In this document: positions 16,474 to 27,016 of the stretch, piece after piece
Position numbering within the stretch: position 1 is the first letter of the stretch
Layout: every line of letters starts with the position of its first letter
Assembly: GCA_028289405.1 (NCBI GenBank)
Contig: JANQPP010000118.1
Location: forward strand, 1 to 41,501
From: Pirellulales bacterium
Lineage (GTDB): Bacteria; Planctomycetota; Planctomycetia; Pirellulales; JANQPP01
Length of the DNA stretch: 41,501 nt
Direction of reading: 5' to 3'
Translations under genes and position numbers: made by a program
The notes under the pieces: model-generated
What the model saw: the letters and a program-made list of their open reading frames with translations, nothing else
Told to the model about the DNA's origin: nothing
Database searches by the model: none

Positions 16474-19400
16474 ATGACCACCAAATTTTCATTTTCTGCC
16501 TGTTGTTTGATTTTCTACGCGGCTTTTGGGACCGGATTGCAAGCCGCCGAAGATTCAGCAGGCATCGAATTCTTTGAGCAGCGGATTCGGCCCGTTCTGG
16601 TTCAACAGTGCTATGAGTGCCACAATTCGCTCGAAACGGCTGAAGGTGGCCTCGCCCTCGATCACCGCGCGGGACTCTGGCAGGGCGGGGATTCGGGACC
16701 GGCGGTACGGCCCGGAAATCCCATGGATAGCCGCCTGCTCAAAGTGATCCGGCATGAAATCGCAGGGCAGGAGATGCCCGAAGGAGGACCGAAGCTCTCG
16801 GAGGAAGTCATCCGCGATTTCGCGAAGTGGATTGAAACGGGCGCGCCCGATCCACGTGATGAGCCTCCCTCGGCGGAGGATTTTGCCCAGGCCACGTCTT
16901 GGGAAGCCACGCTGCAAGAGCGCAAACAATGGTGGAGTTTCCAGCCCCTGGCGCAGGCCACGCCGCCCGCCACAACCGCCTGGTCCGATCATCCGGTTGA
17001 CCGTTTCGTGCTCCGGAAGCTCGAAGCGTCTGATCTCACTCCTGCTGAACCGGCGGACCATCACACGCTGCTACGGCGGCTAACGTTCGCCATCACGGGC
17101 TTGCCCCCCACGCTAAAGCAGATGCAAGAGTTCGGCCGGGACGACGCGCCGGATCGGTTGGCGCGGTGGACGGACCGCCTGCTCGATTCTCCGCAGTATG
17201 GCGAACGTTGGGCAAGACATTGGATGGATTGGATCCGTTACGCGGAGTCCCATGGCTCCGAAGGGGATCCCGAGATCCACAATGCTTGGCACTACCGTGA
17301 CTATCTGATTCGTGCCCTAAATCAGGATGTGCCCTACGATCAATTGGTCCGCGAACATGTCGCCGGCGATCTGCTCGATGCGCCGCGGATCAACCGGGAA
17401 CTGGGCCTCAACGAGTCGCTCCTGGGCACGATCCATTGGCGCATGGTATTTCACGGATTCGCTCCGACCGACGCACTGGATGAGCGAGTGCGATTCACCG
17501 ACGACCAGATCAATGCTTTCTCGAAGGCATTTTTGGGGCTCACCGTCTCCTGTGCCCGTTGCCATGACCACAAATTCGACGCCATCAGCCAGGCTGACTA
17601 TTACGCCCTGTTCGGGATCTTGGCTTCCTGCCGTCCAGGGCGAACCGCCGTGGAACTTCCCGAAAAGCTCGAGCGTCACCGGCACGAGTTGTCCACTTTG
17701 AAACACGAGATTCGTCAATCCCTGGCTCAAGATTGGGCGGCGGCGATGCCTGGGCTCGAAGAAAAATGGGCATTCGGCAATCTTCAATCGAAAGATACCT
17801 CCGAACCGGAAAAGTTGCTGCATCCATGGCACGAATTGCAACAGCGAACCGCCGAGGGCCAATCCTTCGCCGACGCTTGGCAGGAACTTTTCGCCGAGTG
17901 GCAACTCGATCGCCAGCGGCGCGAACAGCATGCCGCGACCAACTACCCCTGGCGCTGGAATCTTGACTCCGAGGATGGTCGGGATTGGTACGCGCAGGGG
18001 ACGGGACTCGAAGGCGCTCCAACGAAGGCGGGGGACTTCGCCATCGAACCGGAGGGGGAGACCACCATTTCGCACATCTTTCCCGCAGGGACCTACTCGG
18101 GCTTGCTCTCCACGAAGCACGCGGCTCGGTTTTCATCGCCTGATGTCCATTTGGATGGCGAACACACGTTGTGGCTACGTGTGCTGGGCGAAAACGCTGC
18201 GGCGCGTTATGTGGTCCAGGATTATCCGCGCGACGGGACGGTCTACCCTGTTCAGCGGCTCGACAAGGTGTGGAAGTGGCGGAAGTTTCCGCTCGATTAC
18301 TGGGAAGGGGATGACATCCACATCGAATTGGCCACGGATGCGGACGCACCGCTACTTGTCAAGCCGAACGAGCGGGGCTGGTTTGGCATTCGCGAAGCCA
18401 TCATCGCCAAGCAAGACGGCCCTGCGCCACCAGAGACGTCGCTAGAACATTTGGATGTGATTTTTGAAATTGCGCCGAACGTAGCCGATGAATCGTCTCT
18501 GGCTGCGGCTTACTCGGCTGCGATAAAAAGTGCTGTCGAAGCGTTCGCAAATGACGAAGTCAGCTCGGCACAAGCGCTCTTGCTTGACGCGTGCCTGGCG
18601 GAAAGCCTGCTGCCCAACGAGCTGGACCAACTTCCCCGCACGCAGCCGCTGATCGAGACGTATCGACGTAAGGAAGCGGAAATCCCCGTCGCCACGCGCG
18701 TCCCGAGCTTGGAAGAGACCGTGGGCCGCGATCAACCGCTGTTTGAGCGTGGACATCATCGCCGTCCTGGAGATCCCATTCCCCGGCGGTTCTTGGAGGC
18801 GATCGACGATACCTCCTACGGCGGTCGAGAAAGTGGGCGCCGCCAACTCGCCGAAGACGTGTTACGCGAAGACAACCCGCTGACGCGGCGGGTCATCGTC
18901 AATCGTTTGTGGCATCACTTGTTCGGTCGCGGCATCGTGGCCACGCCGGATAATTTGGGTCGCCTGGGTTCGGCTCCCACCCATCCCGAACTGCTCGATG
19001 ATTTGGCCAGTCGGTTTGCCGGTGAAGGTTGGTCGCTCAAACGGATGATCCGTTTCATGGTCACCTCGAAAACCTGGCAGATGAATTCCACGCCCAGCTT
19101 GCAGGCACGAGAGATTGATCCCGGCAATACGTTGTGGTCGCATGCCCGCGTCCGCCGCTTGGAAGCCGAGGCGATCCGCGACGCACTGCTCGCCGTGTCA
19201 GGACGATTAAAGTTCGAGCAATACGGCCTGCCGGTCGAGGGGGACGCGGACCGGCGCAGCGTCTACGTGCGAGTCCACCGAAACCGCCTGGATCCCTTCC
19301 TTCGCGTCTTCGATTTCCCCGAACCGTACACGTCCAAAGGGCGGCGTGATGCGACGAACGTGCCGGCCCAATCACTGACCATGCTCAACGATCCTCGCGT

Positions 19401-19710
19401 GCGGGAGATCGCCCAAACCTGGGCGGAGTGCGTCTTGGCGGACGAAGTGCTACTCACGGATGGAGATCGTGCTCGGCACATGCTCACGCTTACTTTGAGT
19501 CGCCCGCCGAAGCCCGAGGAGTTGCAGTTGGCGCTGGCTTATTTGCAAGAGGTGCGGCACGACCCACGCACTTCGCGCCCGGCAACTGACGATGAAGAAG
19601 TGGTGACGGAGCAGCCGAACGGCTCGTCGGCAATGGCCGGAGCCGAACATGTCTGGACGGAACTGGCTCTTGCCATTTTCAATTTCAAAGAATTCATCTA
19701 CCTCAAATAA
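16474..19710 (+). CDS. planctomycete cytochrome C/DUF1549/DUF1553 protein
   Basis: This 1078-residue exported protein has a signal peptide ending near LQAAEDS. Residues 40-110 are a PSCyt1 domain with a C46-x-x-C49-H50 haem-binding motif and the usual GGLALD and [12 protein letters not shown] segments. DUF1549 covers about residues 165-375 and includes a second C360-x-x-C363-H364 motif. DUF1553 covers about 785-1050 ([27 protein letters not shown]). Between them, residues 490-648 form a beta-rich insert that resembles a carbohydrate-binding or jelly-roll module. The family is abundant in Planctomycetes and suspected of a role in extracytoplasmic polysaccharide use; the activity is unproven. 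It is followed after 12 bases by the DUF1501 gene, its normal partner. Confidence 0.93.
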   Translation: MTTKFSFSACCLIFYAAFGTGLQAAEDSAGIEFFEQRIRPVLVQQCYECHNSLETAEGGLALDHRAGLWQGGDSGPAVRPGNPMDSRLLKVIRHEIAGQEMPEGGPKLSEEVIRDFAKWIETGAPDPRDEPPSAEDFAQATSWEATLQERKQWWSFQPLAQATPPATTAWSDHPVDRFVLRKLEASDLTPAEPADHHTLLRRLTFAITGLPPTLKQMQEFGRDDAPDRLARWTDRLLDSPQYGERWARHWMDWIRYAESHGSEGDPEIHNAWHYRDYLIRALNQDVPYDQLVREHVAGDLLDAPRINRELGLNESLLGTIHWRMVFHGFAPTDALDERVRFTDDQINAFSKAFLGLTVSCARCHDHKFDAISQADYYALFGILASCRPGRTAVELPEKLERHRHELSTLKHEIRQSLAQDWAAAMPGLEEKWAFGNLQSKDTSEPEKLLHPWHELQQRTAEGQSFADAWQELFAEWQLDRQRREQHAATNYPWRWNLDSEDGRDWYAQGTGLEGAPTKAGDFAIEPEGETTISHIFPAGTYSGLLSTKHAARFSSPDVHLDGEHTLWLRVLGENAAARYVVQDYPRDGTVYPVQRLDKVWKWRKFPLDYWEGDDIHIELATDADAPLLVKPNERGWFGIREAIIAKQDGPAPPETSLEHLDVIFEIAPNVADESSLAAAYSAAIKSAVEAFANDEVSSAQALLLDACLAESLLPNELDQLPRTQPLIETYRRKEAEIPVATRVPSLEETVGRDQPLFERGHHRRPGDPIPRRFLEAIDDTSYGGRESGRRQLAEDVLREDNPLTRRVIVNRLWHHLFGRGIVATPDNLGRLGSAPTHPELLDDLASRFAGEGWSLKRMIRFMVTSKTWQMNSTPSLQAREIDPGNTLWSHARVRRLEAEAIRDALLAVSGRLKFEQYGLPVEGDADRRSVYVRVHRNRLDPFLRVFDFPEPYTSKGRRDATNVPAQSLTMLNDPRVREIAQTWAECVLADEVLLTDGDRARHMLTLTLSRPPKPEELQLALAYLQEVRHDPRTSRPATDDEEVVTEQPNGSSAMAGAEHVWTELALAIFNFKEFIYLK

Positions 19711-19722
19711 AGGGAGGCCGAC

Positions 19723-21174
19723 GTGAAGACTCCCCGCGTTGTCACGGAATGTATCTCCCGACGCCAGATGTTGGCCCGCGGTTCCACCGGTTTTGGCGCG
19801 TTGGCCCTGGCCGGGCTGCTGGCTGAGCATAGCCGAACCCATGCTCGATCCCTTCCCGAGGATGCGTCACTCGAGCAAACGCATCACGCTCCCCGGGCCA
19901 AGCACGTGATCTTCTGCTTCATGTCCGGCGGCGTTTCTCACATCGACACCTTCGACCCCAAGCCACGGCTGGCGCGGGATCATGGAAAGCCGATGCCGGT
20001 CAAGGTGGAGCGTACGCAGTTCAATAACAACGGCAACATCATGGCCAGCCCGTTTTCATTCGCGCCGGCGGGGGAAAGCGGCATTCCCGTGAGCAGCATT
20101 TTTCCGCACGTGGCGAAGGTGGCGGACGAACTGGCGGTGATCCGCTCCATGACCACGCCCGTCAATGAGCATGCCCAGGGGAATTTTTTCATGCACTCGG
20201 GGTTTCCCTTCATGGGCTACCCCAGCGCCGGCGCTTGGATCGCTTACGGCTTGGGGACTGAAAATAGCGACCTGCCAGGCTACGTCGTCTTGCAAAGCGG
20301 GGATGCAGTACCGCCCCACGGCGGAGTCAGCCTGTTCAGCAACGGTTTTCTGCCGGCCCACCACCAGGGCTCGATCATGAAGGTCGACCGGCCCGAACCG
20401 ATTCCGCATCTCCAATCCGAGGATCCCGCTACGACGCAAGCCCGCAGATTGGCCTTCATCCACCGCATGGACCGTTCGGTGCTGGCGGCGACCGAAAACG
20501 ACGCACAGATCGAAGCGGCGATCCGCAATCTGGAGACCGCCGCTCGGATGCAAACTGCCGTTCCAGAAGTTTGCGACCTCTCCGGCGAAACGCGGCACAC
20601 CAAGCAGATGTACGGTCTTGATTCACCGCACACGCAGCAAGCCGCGTATGCGCGGCAATGCCTGCTCGCCCGGCGGCTCGTGGAACGTGGTGTGCGGTTC
20701 ATCGAATTGAGCTGTCTCACGCAGCAAATCGGTGCCGGCGGTGCCGCGAACCCTTGGGACCAGCATGGCGACCTGGAAAAGGGGCACGCGGCCATGGCCC
20801 TTCAGGTTGACCAACCGATTGGCGCGCTAATCACGGATCTTCGGAAGCGGGGCCTTCTGGACGAAACGCTCATCGTTTGGGCCGGCGAATTCGGGCGCAC
20901 TCCCTTTTCTCAAGGGAGCAACGGCCGGGACCACAACCCCTTCGGCTTCAGCGTGTGGCTCGCCGGAGGGGGCGTGAAAGGGGGTTCCATCCTCGGGGCA
21001 ACCGACGAATTCGGCTACCACGTCGTGGAGAAACCTTGCACGGTCTACGACATGTGGGCCACCGTGCTGCACCAGTTGGGGATCCATCACGAGCGGCTCA
21101 CCTACCGCTACAGTGGCCGCGATGTTCGCCTAACGGACGTTCACGGCCACGTACTTCGCGAAATCCTGGCTTGA
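19723..21174 (+). CDS. DUF1501 domain-containing protein, Tat-exported
   Basis: This 483-residue protein starts at GTG 19723, with a strong AGGGAGG 7-13 bases upstream. The N-terminus carries a twin-arginine signal: SRRQML followed by the hydrophobic stretch [11 protein letters not shown]. The body is DUF1501, which has an alkaline phosphatase/sulfatase-like fold. [29 protein letters not shown] segments ([13 protein letters not shown]) and [13 protein letters not shown] are diagnostic. It is the standard co-transcribed partner of PSCyt1/DUF1549/DUF1553 proteins in Planctomycetes; a shared extracytoplasmic role is inferred from that pairing. The substrate is unknown. The gene ends 30 bases from the convergent PQQ gene. 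Confidence 0.94.
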   Translation: MKTPRVVTECISRRQMLARGSTGFGALALAGLLAEHSRTHARSLPEDASLEQTHHAPRAKHVIFCFMSGGVSHIDTFDPKPRLARDHGKPMPVKVERTQFNNNGNIMASPFSFAPAGESGIPVSSIFPHVAKVADELAVIRSMTTPVNEHAQGNFFMHSGFPFMGYPSAGAWIAYGLGTENSDLPGYVVLQSGDAVPPHGGVSLFSNGFLPAHHQGSIMKVDRPEPIPHLQSEDPATTQARRLAFIHRMDRSVLAATENDAQIEAAIRNLETAARMQTAVPEVCDLSGETRHTKQMYGLDSPHTQQAAYARQCLLARRLVERGVRFIELSCLTQQIGAGGAANPWDQHGDLEKGHAAMALQVDQPIGALITDLRKRGLLDETLIVWAGEFGRTPFSQGSNGRDHNPFGFSVWLAGGGVKGGSILGATDEFGYHVVEKPCTVYDMWATVLHQLGIHHERLTYRYSGRDVRLTDVHGHVLREILA

Positions 21175-21204
21175 CGGGAAGCGCTGATAAGCGCGGAAGC
21201 TGTT

Positions 21205-22539
21205 TCAATCCGCGTCCGCCGTCGTAATGCAATACAGCTTGGACGCCGTGCGGATCAGCAGCCGGCCTTGGCTGACCGCGGGGGAGGAAAGGCACAACTC
21301 TTGGAGATCATTCGTCCCCAGTAGCTTGAATTCCGAGCCGGCTTGGACCACGTACGTGAGACCGTCCTCGCTGAGGAAGAACAGCTTGCCGTTATAGGCC
21401 CAGGGGGACGCGGTAAAGGAACCACTGGGAACAAGCCGCTGCTTGCCGTAGACTTCCTCGCCCGTGCGGGCGTCGTGGCAGGTGAGAAATCCACGGTCGT
21501 AAAGCGTGTAATAGTCGTCGCCATACACGATGGGAGAAGTGTTGTAGGGCGAGGCCGTCGGCTGATACCACTCGATAAATTCGCCTGCTGCGGGGTCCTC
21601 GAGGTTCGTGATATCGCCGCTCGCACCCGGCTTGACGGCGTACACGGGCCGGTGCGCGTCGCCGATATAGCCGGAGGCGATGTAGCACAAGCCATGGGCA
21701 GCGAAGGGGGAAGGAATCACGAGCCCCGACATCCGCCCGTCGAATTGCCAGAGCAGCGTCCCGTCCAGGCCGTACGACCGGTTGAGCTTTCGTCCGGGTA
21801 CCAGGATTTCCGTCCGAAGTTCGTTTTCCCAGATGAACGGCGTGGCCCAGGAGTGCGTTTCATCACGCTCCGCGCGCCAATTTTCATCTCCGGTTCGCGC
21901 GTCAAAAGCCGCGATCCACGACGTGCCCAAATTATCGTACACGACGAAGACCTGGCCGTTATGCACGACCGGTGACGCGGCCGCGCCGTAATCATAGAAG
22001 GTTTTCTCCGGAGCGATGTCCCGCGACCAAAGCGGCTGGCCGTCGAGATCGTAGCAATATAGGCCCAAATCCCCAAACAGCACGTAAAGCCGTTCGCCGT
22101 CCGTGCAGGGCGTCTCGGCGGCGTACGTGCTCTTCGGATGCCGGGGGACGACCGGTTCTCCGGCGTGGGCTTCCTGTTTCCAGAGTTCGTGTCCCGTTTT
22201 CAGATCCAAGCCATACACGAGCCAATGATGGATGCCCTTGGCTGGGTTCCGCACGCCTTCGCCCAAATAGAGCCCCTTTTGGGGCCGCTCGTTTTCTTCT
22301 TCGCCGACCACGGTGGTCAGAAACACTCGGTCCCCCAAAACCACGGGACAGGACCACCCAAATCCCGGAATGTCAGCGACCCAGGCCACATTCTTCGTAG
22401 TGCTCCAAGTGTCGGGCAGACGCGGATCGTCGTCAGCGACTCCGTCGGCATGGGGGCCACGGAAACGAGGCCAATGGTCTTCGGAAAAGGCGGTGTTGGA
22501 AAATGCCAGTAGAAGTATGAATGACGAAAATCGTCGCAT
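21205..22539 (-). CDS. secreted PQQ-type beta-propeller protein
   Basis: This 444-residue protein has a signal peptide (MRRFSSFILLLAFSNTAFS) followed by HWPRFRGPHADGVA, a conserved N-terminal motif of planctomycete secreted PQQ-like propellers. Repeated blades contain YGLDLKTGHELWKQ, LYCYDLDGQPLWSRD, IAAFDARTGDENWRAE and YGLDGTLLWQFDG, the tryptophan-docking pattern of PQQ repeats. It resembles BamB in fold, but nothing shows a role in barrel assembly or a bound cofactor; an electron-transfer or binding function in the periplasm is possible. The start lies 9 bases after the stop of the hydrolase gene, so the two form an operon. Confidence 0.9.
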   Translation of the reverse strand: MRRFSSFILLLAFSNTAFSEDHWPRFRGPHADGVADDDPRLPDTWSTTKNVAWVADIPGFGWSCPVVLGDRVFLTTVVGEEENERPQKGLYLGEGVRNPAKGIHHWLVYGLDLKTGHELWKQEAHAGEPVVPRHPKSTYAAETPCTDGERLYVLFGDLGLYCYDLDGQPLWSRDIAPEKTFYDYGAAASPVVHNGQVFVVYDNLGTSWIAAFDARTGDENWRAERDETHSWATPFIWENELRTEILVPGRKLNRSYGLDGTLLWQFDGRMSGLVIPSPFAAHGLCYIASGYIGDAHRPVYAVKPGASGDITNLEDPAAGEFIEWYQPTASPYNTSPIVYGDDYYTLYDRGFLTCHDARTGEEVYGKQRLVPSGSFTASPWAYNGKLFFLSEDGLTYVVQAGSEFKLLGTNDLQELCLSSPAVSQGRLLIRTASKLYCITTADAD

Positions 22540-22548
22540 GAAGGTTAC

Positions 22549-23442
22549 CTATCGGGTGAGCCACTGGTAAATCTGCTTGGAGACAAAATCCGCCGCGTCC
22601 TGTTGCACAAAGTGGCCAGCGTCCGGAATCGTCACCAAAGTGAGGTCTTGTTCCAACCATTCCCACGTATCGTTCAGTCCTGATGGCAACAGCGCTTTAT
22701 CCTGTAGGCCGTGGATCATGAGCACGGGACATTTGATTTTGGGCAGTTCTTGCTCCGGTTCCCCGTACGGTTCGCGGGGATAGTTGGCCTTGTAATAGTT
22801 CAACATCGCCTCGAATGAGGAGCGTCGAAACGCTTCCACATATTTGGCCCGAGCCTGTTCGTCTTTGACCCAGCGTGCCAAAGCTTCGGCGGACAGCAGG
22901 GATGCCGCATTCTCTTGCTGGAAGTTGCGCGCATATTGACTGTTTTCGCGTTGCTGAGGATTGTGGGCCAATTCTCGGCGCATGCCATTCGGATGGGGCA
23001 GGTTGAGAATTACCAAACGTTCCGTCATCTGGGGATAGGCCATGGCGAAGGACCAGGCCACGGCGCCTCCCCAATCGTGGCCGACGATCACGGCTTGGTC
23101 ACGATTGAAGTGTTCGATCATCGCCTTCACATCCGCCACGAGCTTGTCCATGGAGTAGTTTTCCACGCCTTCCGGTTGGCCGCTACGGTTGTATCCCCGC
23201 TGGTCGATGGCCACGATCTGGAAAGACTTCGCCAAGACCGGCATCTGCTCCCGCCAGGTGTACCAGTAGTCCGGGAAGCCGTGGATCAGTACGACGAGCG
23301 GGCCTTCTCCGGCGGTGACGTAGTGAATTTTGACCTCGCCCGAGGCGGCGAAGCCGTGAGTCCCGAGTTCATGCTCCTCGGCCGCTGCCCATGCCGAACA
23401 TCCCAATAGGATGCACAGTATTTTCAGTTTTGTTCCCTTCAT
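22549..23442 (-). CDS. exported alpha/beta hydrolase, epoxide-hydrolase-like
   Basis: This 297-residue protein starts at ATG 23442, preceded by GCGGGGG. Residues 1-21 are a signal peptide. The alpha/beta hydrolase core shows HGFPDYW (54-60), nucleophile D123 in GHDWGG, an acidic D248 in HGLQDKAL and H277 in DAGHF. An aspartate nucleophile with HGFP and lid tyrosines (Y216, Y217, Y221) fits soluble epoxide hydrolases better than esterases; haloalkane dehalogenase is an alternative. It would open an epoxide to a diol in the periplasm. A longer frame reaches 23610, but it would bury the signal peptide and run into the terminator of the upstream gene. It is co-transcribed with the PQQ-type propeller. 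Confidence 0.88.
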   Translation of the reverse strand: MKGTKLKILCILLGCSAWAAAEEHELGTHGFAASGEVKIHYVTAGEGPLVVLIHGFPDYWYTWREQMPVLAKSFQIVAIDQRGYNRSGQPEGVENYSMDKLVADVKAMIEHFNRDQAVIVGHDWGGAVAWSFAMAYPQMTERLVILNLPHPNGMRRELAHNPQQRENSQYARNFQQENAASLLSAEALARWVKDEQARAKYVEAFRRSSFEAMLNYYKANYPREPYGEPEQELPKIKCPVLMIHGLQDKALLPSGLNDTWEWLEQDLTLVTIPDAGHFVQQDAADFVSKQIYQWLTR

Positions 23443-23549
23443 GAACCAATCCCCCGCTGGATGATTGCGGCGCTTTGCAAATTGGCCTGTCAATCTACCA
23501 TCCAAACCGCCGTTTGGCACGGCGTCGGCGATTTGAACGGATGGGTGCC

Positions 23550-23595
23550 AAAAACAAAGGCGGCACCGGCAAGCATGAGCATTGCCGATACCGCC
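23550..23595 (-). terminator. strong intrinsic terminator of the LamG/PEP-CTERM gene
   Basis: Read on the minus strand, bases 23595-23582 pair with 23572-23559 in a continuous 14-bp stem that contains two G-U wobbles. It closes a 9-base loop and is followed by TTTGTTTTT (23558-23550). It lies 29 bases beyond the stop of the minus-strand LamG gene. Confidence 0.85.
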
Positions 23596-23623
23596 CGAGA
23601 CTGAGGTCAATCAGAATGGCGGA

Positions 23624-24772
23624 TTAGTGTCGCTTGCGTGCCCCCAACCAGAGGGCCAGCGCGGTGAACACCATCAGGCACCAACTGGCCGGTTCAGGCA
23701 CGGGAGCCCCGGCAGGCTGCGCATTGAATGCCTCGGCGAATTCCAGAAAATCGAAGAGATCGACGTCAGGGTCGAAGTTGATGTTTCCGTCGGCGAAACC
23801 GCCCCGCTGGCGGAAATTGCTACGCATGATTTCGAAGTCGGCCAGATCGATCGTGCCGTCGTTATTGAAATCTCCGGCGGGGGTCGTATCGCGGGCAGCA
23901 TATCGGGCGGCAATCCGATCGGCTGGCAAGGCGACATTGTAGAGTGCCACTTCGTCAATCGCGCCGCGAAAGAAATTGCCGTCTCCACTGACTCCGCCGC
24001 TATCAAAAAAAGTCGAAGTATCCATACCGCCGATGCCCACGTCATCCCCGTGATTGAAGATTTGCCCTACACCGGTTTTTTCGCCGAAAAGTTCTCCATT
24101 CAGGTAGCCACTCAAGGTCCCTTCCATGCCGGCGGTATCTCCGTCCAGCACCAGGGCCACGTGATATGTCGTGCGGTCCTCGATCGGCGTGCTCAGATAC
24201 AGATTTCCACCAGTGGGGTCATCTTCCCCGCTGATCCAAGGGGTGGTCATTCCACTATCATCATTGGCCCGATTCCAACCGCCCACGAAGACATTGCCTT
24301 CGCGGATGTAGATGTTCAATCCTCGCGTCGTGCCGCCTTGTTCGTACAATACCTGTTCGGATTCGACATCTACATCAGGGGCGTTGAACCACAATTCAAT
24401 CGTCTTTTCTTCCCAAGGGCCGTTGGAGGTATTGATCAGGCCACTATCTGGAACACGGACAAGCGAGCCGTCGCCATCGAAAAACGCGCTGCCGTTGGGC
24501 CGTTCAGCGGGCCCGGCGACACCCAGAGTCACGTTGCCATCAAAGTTGGCCGGTACATCGCCGCTTCCCAAGTTCACGGCCTCCGTACTGCCCACGGGTT
24601 CGGCGAACCGCCAATAGGCGAAGGGATTGTCCGCCAAGATTTCGTCCTCCAGGGCGGCACGTAGATTGTTGCCCGGGAATAGTAGCAGGGCCGCCGTGGC
24701 AACTGTTAGGGTAACTTGCAAATATCGCCTCTTCCAAAGTTCCTGGTTTTTGTCGCGTCTGAAAGATGTCAT
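23624..24772 (-). CDS. LamG-fold, dockerin-like, PEP-CTERM surface protein
   Basis: This 382-residue exported protein has a long signal peptide ending near NLRA. Residues 45-260 match the concanavalin/LamG fold: AYWRFAEPVGS at the start, KTIELWFNAP, and IDEVALYNVALPADRI at the end. Residues about 300-347 hold two calcium-loop-like repeats, GDFNNDGTIDLADFEIM and an N.DPDVDLFDFLEF partner, as in dockerin type I domains of planctomycetes. Residues 358-382 are a PEP-CTERM signal (VPEPAS, hydrophobic helix, GARKRH). It probably binds glycans or matrix outside the cell. ATG 24772, with GGAGG upstream, is preferred to TTG 24778. It is a single-gene unit with a strong terminator. Confidence 0.9.
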   Translation of the reverse strand: MTSFRRDKNQELWKRRYLQVTLTVATAALLLFPGNNLRAALEDEILADNPFAYWRFAEPVGSTEAVNLGSGDVPANFDGNVTLGVAGPAERPNGSAFFDGDGSLVRVPDSGLINTSNGPWEEKTIELWFNAPDVDVESEQVLYEQGGTTRGLNIYIREGNVFVGGWNRANDDSGMTTPWISGEDDPTGGNLYLSTPIEDRTTYHVALVLDGDTAGMEGTLSGYLNGELFGEKTGVGQIFNHGDDVGIGGMDTSTFFDSGGVSGDGNFFRGAIDEVALYNVALPADRIAARYAARDTTPAGDFNNDGTIDLADFEIMRSNFRQRGGFADGNINFDPDVDLFDFLEFAEAFNAQPAGAPVPEPASWCLMVFTALALWLGARKRH

Positions 24773-25056
24773 GGCCAAGGTCCTCCGAATGCGTTGGGCA
24801 CGATCAATGGTGCGCCAAATTCCAAGATGAGAAACAAATGAATAACCGGTATGAATTTAGCCGTCGCCAAGTTATAAATCTAGTAAAAAATTCTCTAAAA
24901 TCATTGACGCCCTGTTCAGTCGATGCAGGAATGTCCTCTCCGTGCAACCGACATGGAGTAAGCACTGCTTGAGAGTGATGAAGTGCCGAAAAGAAAGATG
25001 CCATGTGGTAAGGTCGTTCACGGCCCTCTGACTATTGAGGGAGAGAGCTTCAGTCG

Positions 25057-26766
25057 ATGACGTCCCCGCAGCGGCAAAGCAACCACCGCCCTCGCAGCCT
25101 ACGAAGACTGGGGAAATCAGTGCTGGCGGTCGGCGCGATACTGCTCGCGCTGCTGCTGGGTGAAGGGTTGGTGCGGACTCTCGGCAGCGCGCCTCCCGTG
25201 AAGGCCATCGCATTGGGCACGGAGGACTGCGTTTACCGGCGCTCCACGAATCCCATTCTGGGTTTTGAACTGAAGGCCAATTATCGCCACGAGCGTCCCG
25301 ACTTTATTCAGAGCTATGAGCGGACCAACGCGCACGGCTTGAGGGACAAGGAACGGGAACTTCCCAAGCCGCCCAGTGTGCAGCGGATTATTCTGCTCGG
25401 CGACTCGGTGGTGGAAGGGTATGGGCTCCCGGAAGACGCCACGATTTCCAGCCAATGGGAGAAGTCGTGTGAAGATGGAAAAACAGAGGTCCTAAACTTC
25501 GGCATTAGCGCCTATTGCACGCGAGCGGAAGTGGAACTACTGGAGATAAAGGGGCTCGCTTTCGATCCGGACGTCGTGGTTCTCTTGTTTGTCGAAAACG
25601 ACTTCGACAACTTCAATCGAGAAGCCTTCCCCTTGGGTGGTACCGTGGACCGCCCGAAGTTCGCGGAAGCCATGTTTTTGCATTCGCATCTGTTCCGGCT
25701 CGCCGCGCTGCAAGGCAACTGGTTTCACTTTCGCGCGGAACGGGATCCCATCCCGTGGAACCAGTCTGCGATCGGCGACAACAATGTCCATGATGGACTC
25801 CAGCGACTCGCCGAATTAGCAAAAGAACACCATTTCCAAGCCTGGGTCGCCATTTGGCCGCGATTCACGGACGGGGCCATCACCGATGTGCATCTCCTTC
25901 CCGGAAAAAAAGAGGAACTGATCATCGAACGGCTGGCGGCGATGCATCGGCTGCCGTCGTTCCGGCTTTCCCCGTTTTTTCGTAAGGATCTCGCGAACCG
26001 GGGCCCGGGCACGAATCCTCGTCTGGTCTACAGCTCCGGTGATGGGCTTCACCCTTCGTCAGTGGGCAGCCAAGTTGCGGCCCAAGCGTTGCAGTTCATG
26101 GTCATGGACGGGCCGGCGGACCACATTTTCCCTTCGACGAAAGGTATCGATCAGGAAACGCTGCGGATGGCCGGCGAGTTGGGAAAGGACAGACCGCATT
26201 ATGGCCGGGTCCACCATCGCTTGGGGATGGAGGCCTTCAAGGCGGGCAAAACCGCCGAGGCGATTGATCATTTCCACGGTGCCCTGAAAGCCGACTCCCA
26301 GGATGCGGGAGTCTATCACAATTTGGGTTTAGCGTACGAGCGGCTGGGCAGATCAGACGCGTCGGCCCAATTCGCGAAGGCGGTCGAATTGCGGCCCGAA
26401 TTCACGGCGGCACGCTATCACCTGGCCCGCTCGCTGTTTAAGGCAGGGCAACCCGACGGGGCCATTGCCGAGCTGAAACAGACCGTCCAAAGCGATCCCC
26501 GACATGCCGCGGCGCTAAATCTTCTGGGAGTGGAATTGGGCAAGCGTAGAGAATTTGCAGAGGCCCTTTCTTATCTGGAAATGGCCGTGGAAGCCGACCC
26601 GACGCATTCCGAATCGCATAACAATCTGGGAGTTGTGCAGGCCGCGTCTGGCAATCTTTCGGAGGCCATTGCATCGTTTCAACGCGCCGTCGAGGCTGAC
26701 CCGCAAAACCAGCGCGCCGTCGCCAATCTCAAACGCCTGCAAAGCCAAAACCAGCCCACTCGCTGA
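25057..26766 (+). CDS. membrane-anchored SGNH/GDSL hydrolase with TPR repeats
   Basis: This 569-residue protein has one N-terminal membrane segment (about residues 20-38). An SGNH hydrolase domain follows, with catalytic S117 in LLGDSVVEGYG, FGISAY and D329-x-x-H332 in GDGLHPSS. Residues 385-565 are about five tetratricopeptide repeats (AGVYHNLGLAYERLG, AALNLLGVELGK, SESHNNLGVVQAA). The SGNH domain would hydrolyse or transfer acyl esters, probably on the outer side of the membrane, while the TPRs would bind a partner. A neighbouring MBOAT acyltransferase and second SGNH-like protein support a role in acylation of a surface glycan. A good GAGGGAGAG Shine-Dalgarno precedes ATG 25057. Confidence 0.9.
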   Translation: MTSPQRQSNHRPRSLRRLGKSVLAVGAILLALLLGEGLVRTLGSAPPVKAIALGTEDCVYRRSTNPILGFELKANYRHERPDFIQSYERTNAHGLRDKERELPKPPSVQRIILLGDSVVEGYGLPEDATISSQWEKSCEDGKTEVLNFGISAYCTRAEVELLEIKGLAFDPDVVVLLFVENDFDNFNREAFPLGGTVDRPKFAEAMFLHSHLFRLAALQGNWFHFRAERDPIPWNQSAIGDNNVHDGLQRLAELAKEHHFQAWVAIWPRFTDGAITDVHLLPGKKEELIIERLAAMHRLPSFRLSPFFRKDLANRGPGTNPRLVYSSGDGLHPSSVGSQVAAQALQFMVMDGPADHIFPSTKGIDQETLRMAGELGKDRPHYGRVHHRLGMEAFKAGKTAEAIDHFHGALKADSQDAGVYHNLGLAYERLGRSDASAQFAKAVELRPEFTAARYHLARSLFKAGQPDGAIAELKQTVQSDPRHAAALNLLGVELGKRREFAEALSYLEMAVEADPTHSESHNNLGVVQAASGNLSEAIASFQRAVEADPQNQRAVANLKRLQSQNQPTR

Positions 26767-27016
26767 TCTTGTTTGCGATTCGCCAGAGCCAGGCTGCCGC
26801 CAATTTTACGCGAGGTTTTGGGGGATTGGCCAAAGTTTGCGGCCAATTCGTGCCGACTCATGACGGTGACGATTGTGCCCGTTTCTATGCAATTCGGGAT
26901 GACTCGATCAAAAGGCGAGCGCACGCTTGGCTCGATCTTACGCGAACAGCTTCTGGCTGGAAATTCTCTGCCTCCCTGCTTCTCCAACGTGCAAGCACTT
27001 CCGAGGTATCCCTGGC

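Noticed and set aside
16131..16577. Plus-strand open frame starting at TTG with a hydrophobic N-terminus
   Set aside because: It runs 100 bases into the PSCyt1 gene in another frame and its body is proline- and arginine-rich without family similarity.
23443..23610. N-terminal extension of the alpha/beta hydrolase
   Set aside because: It would place a clear signal peptide inside the protein and overlap the intrinsic terminator of the upstream gene.
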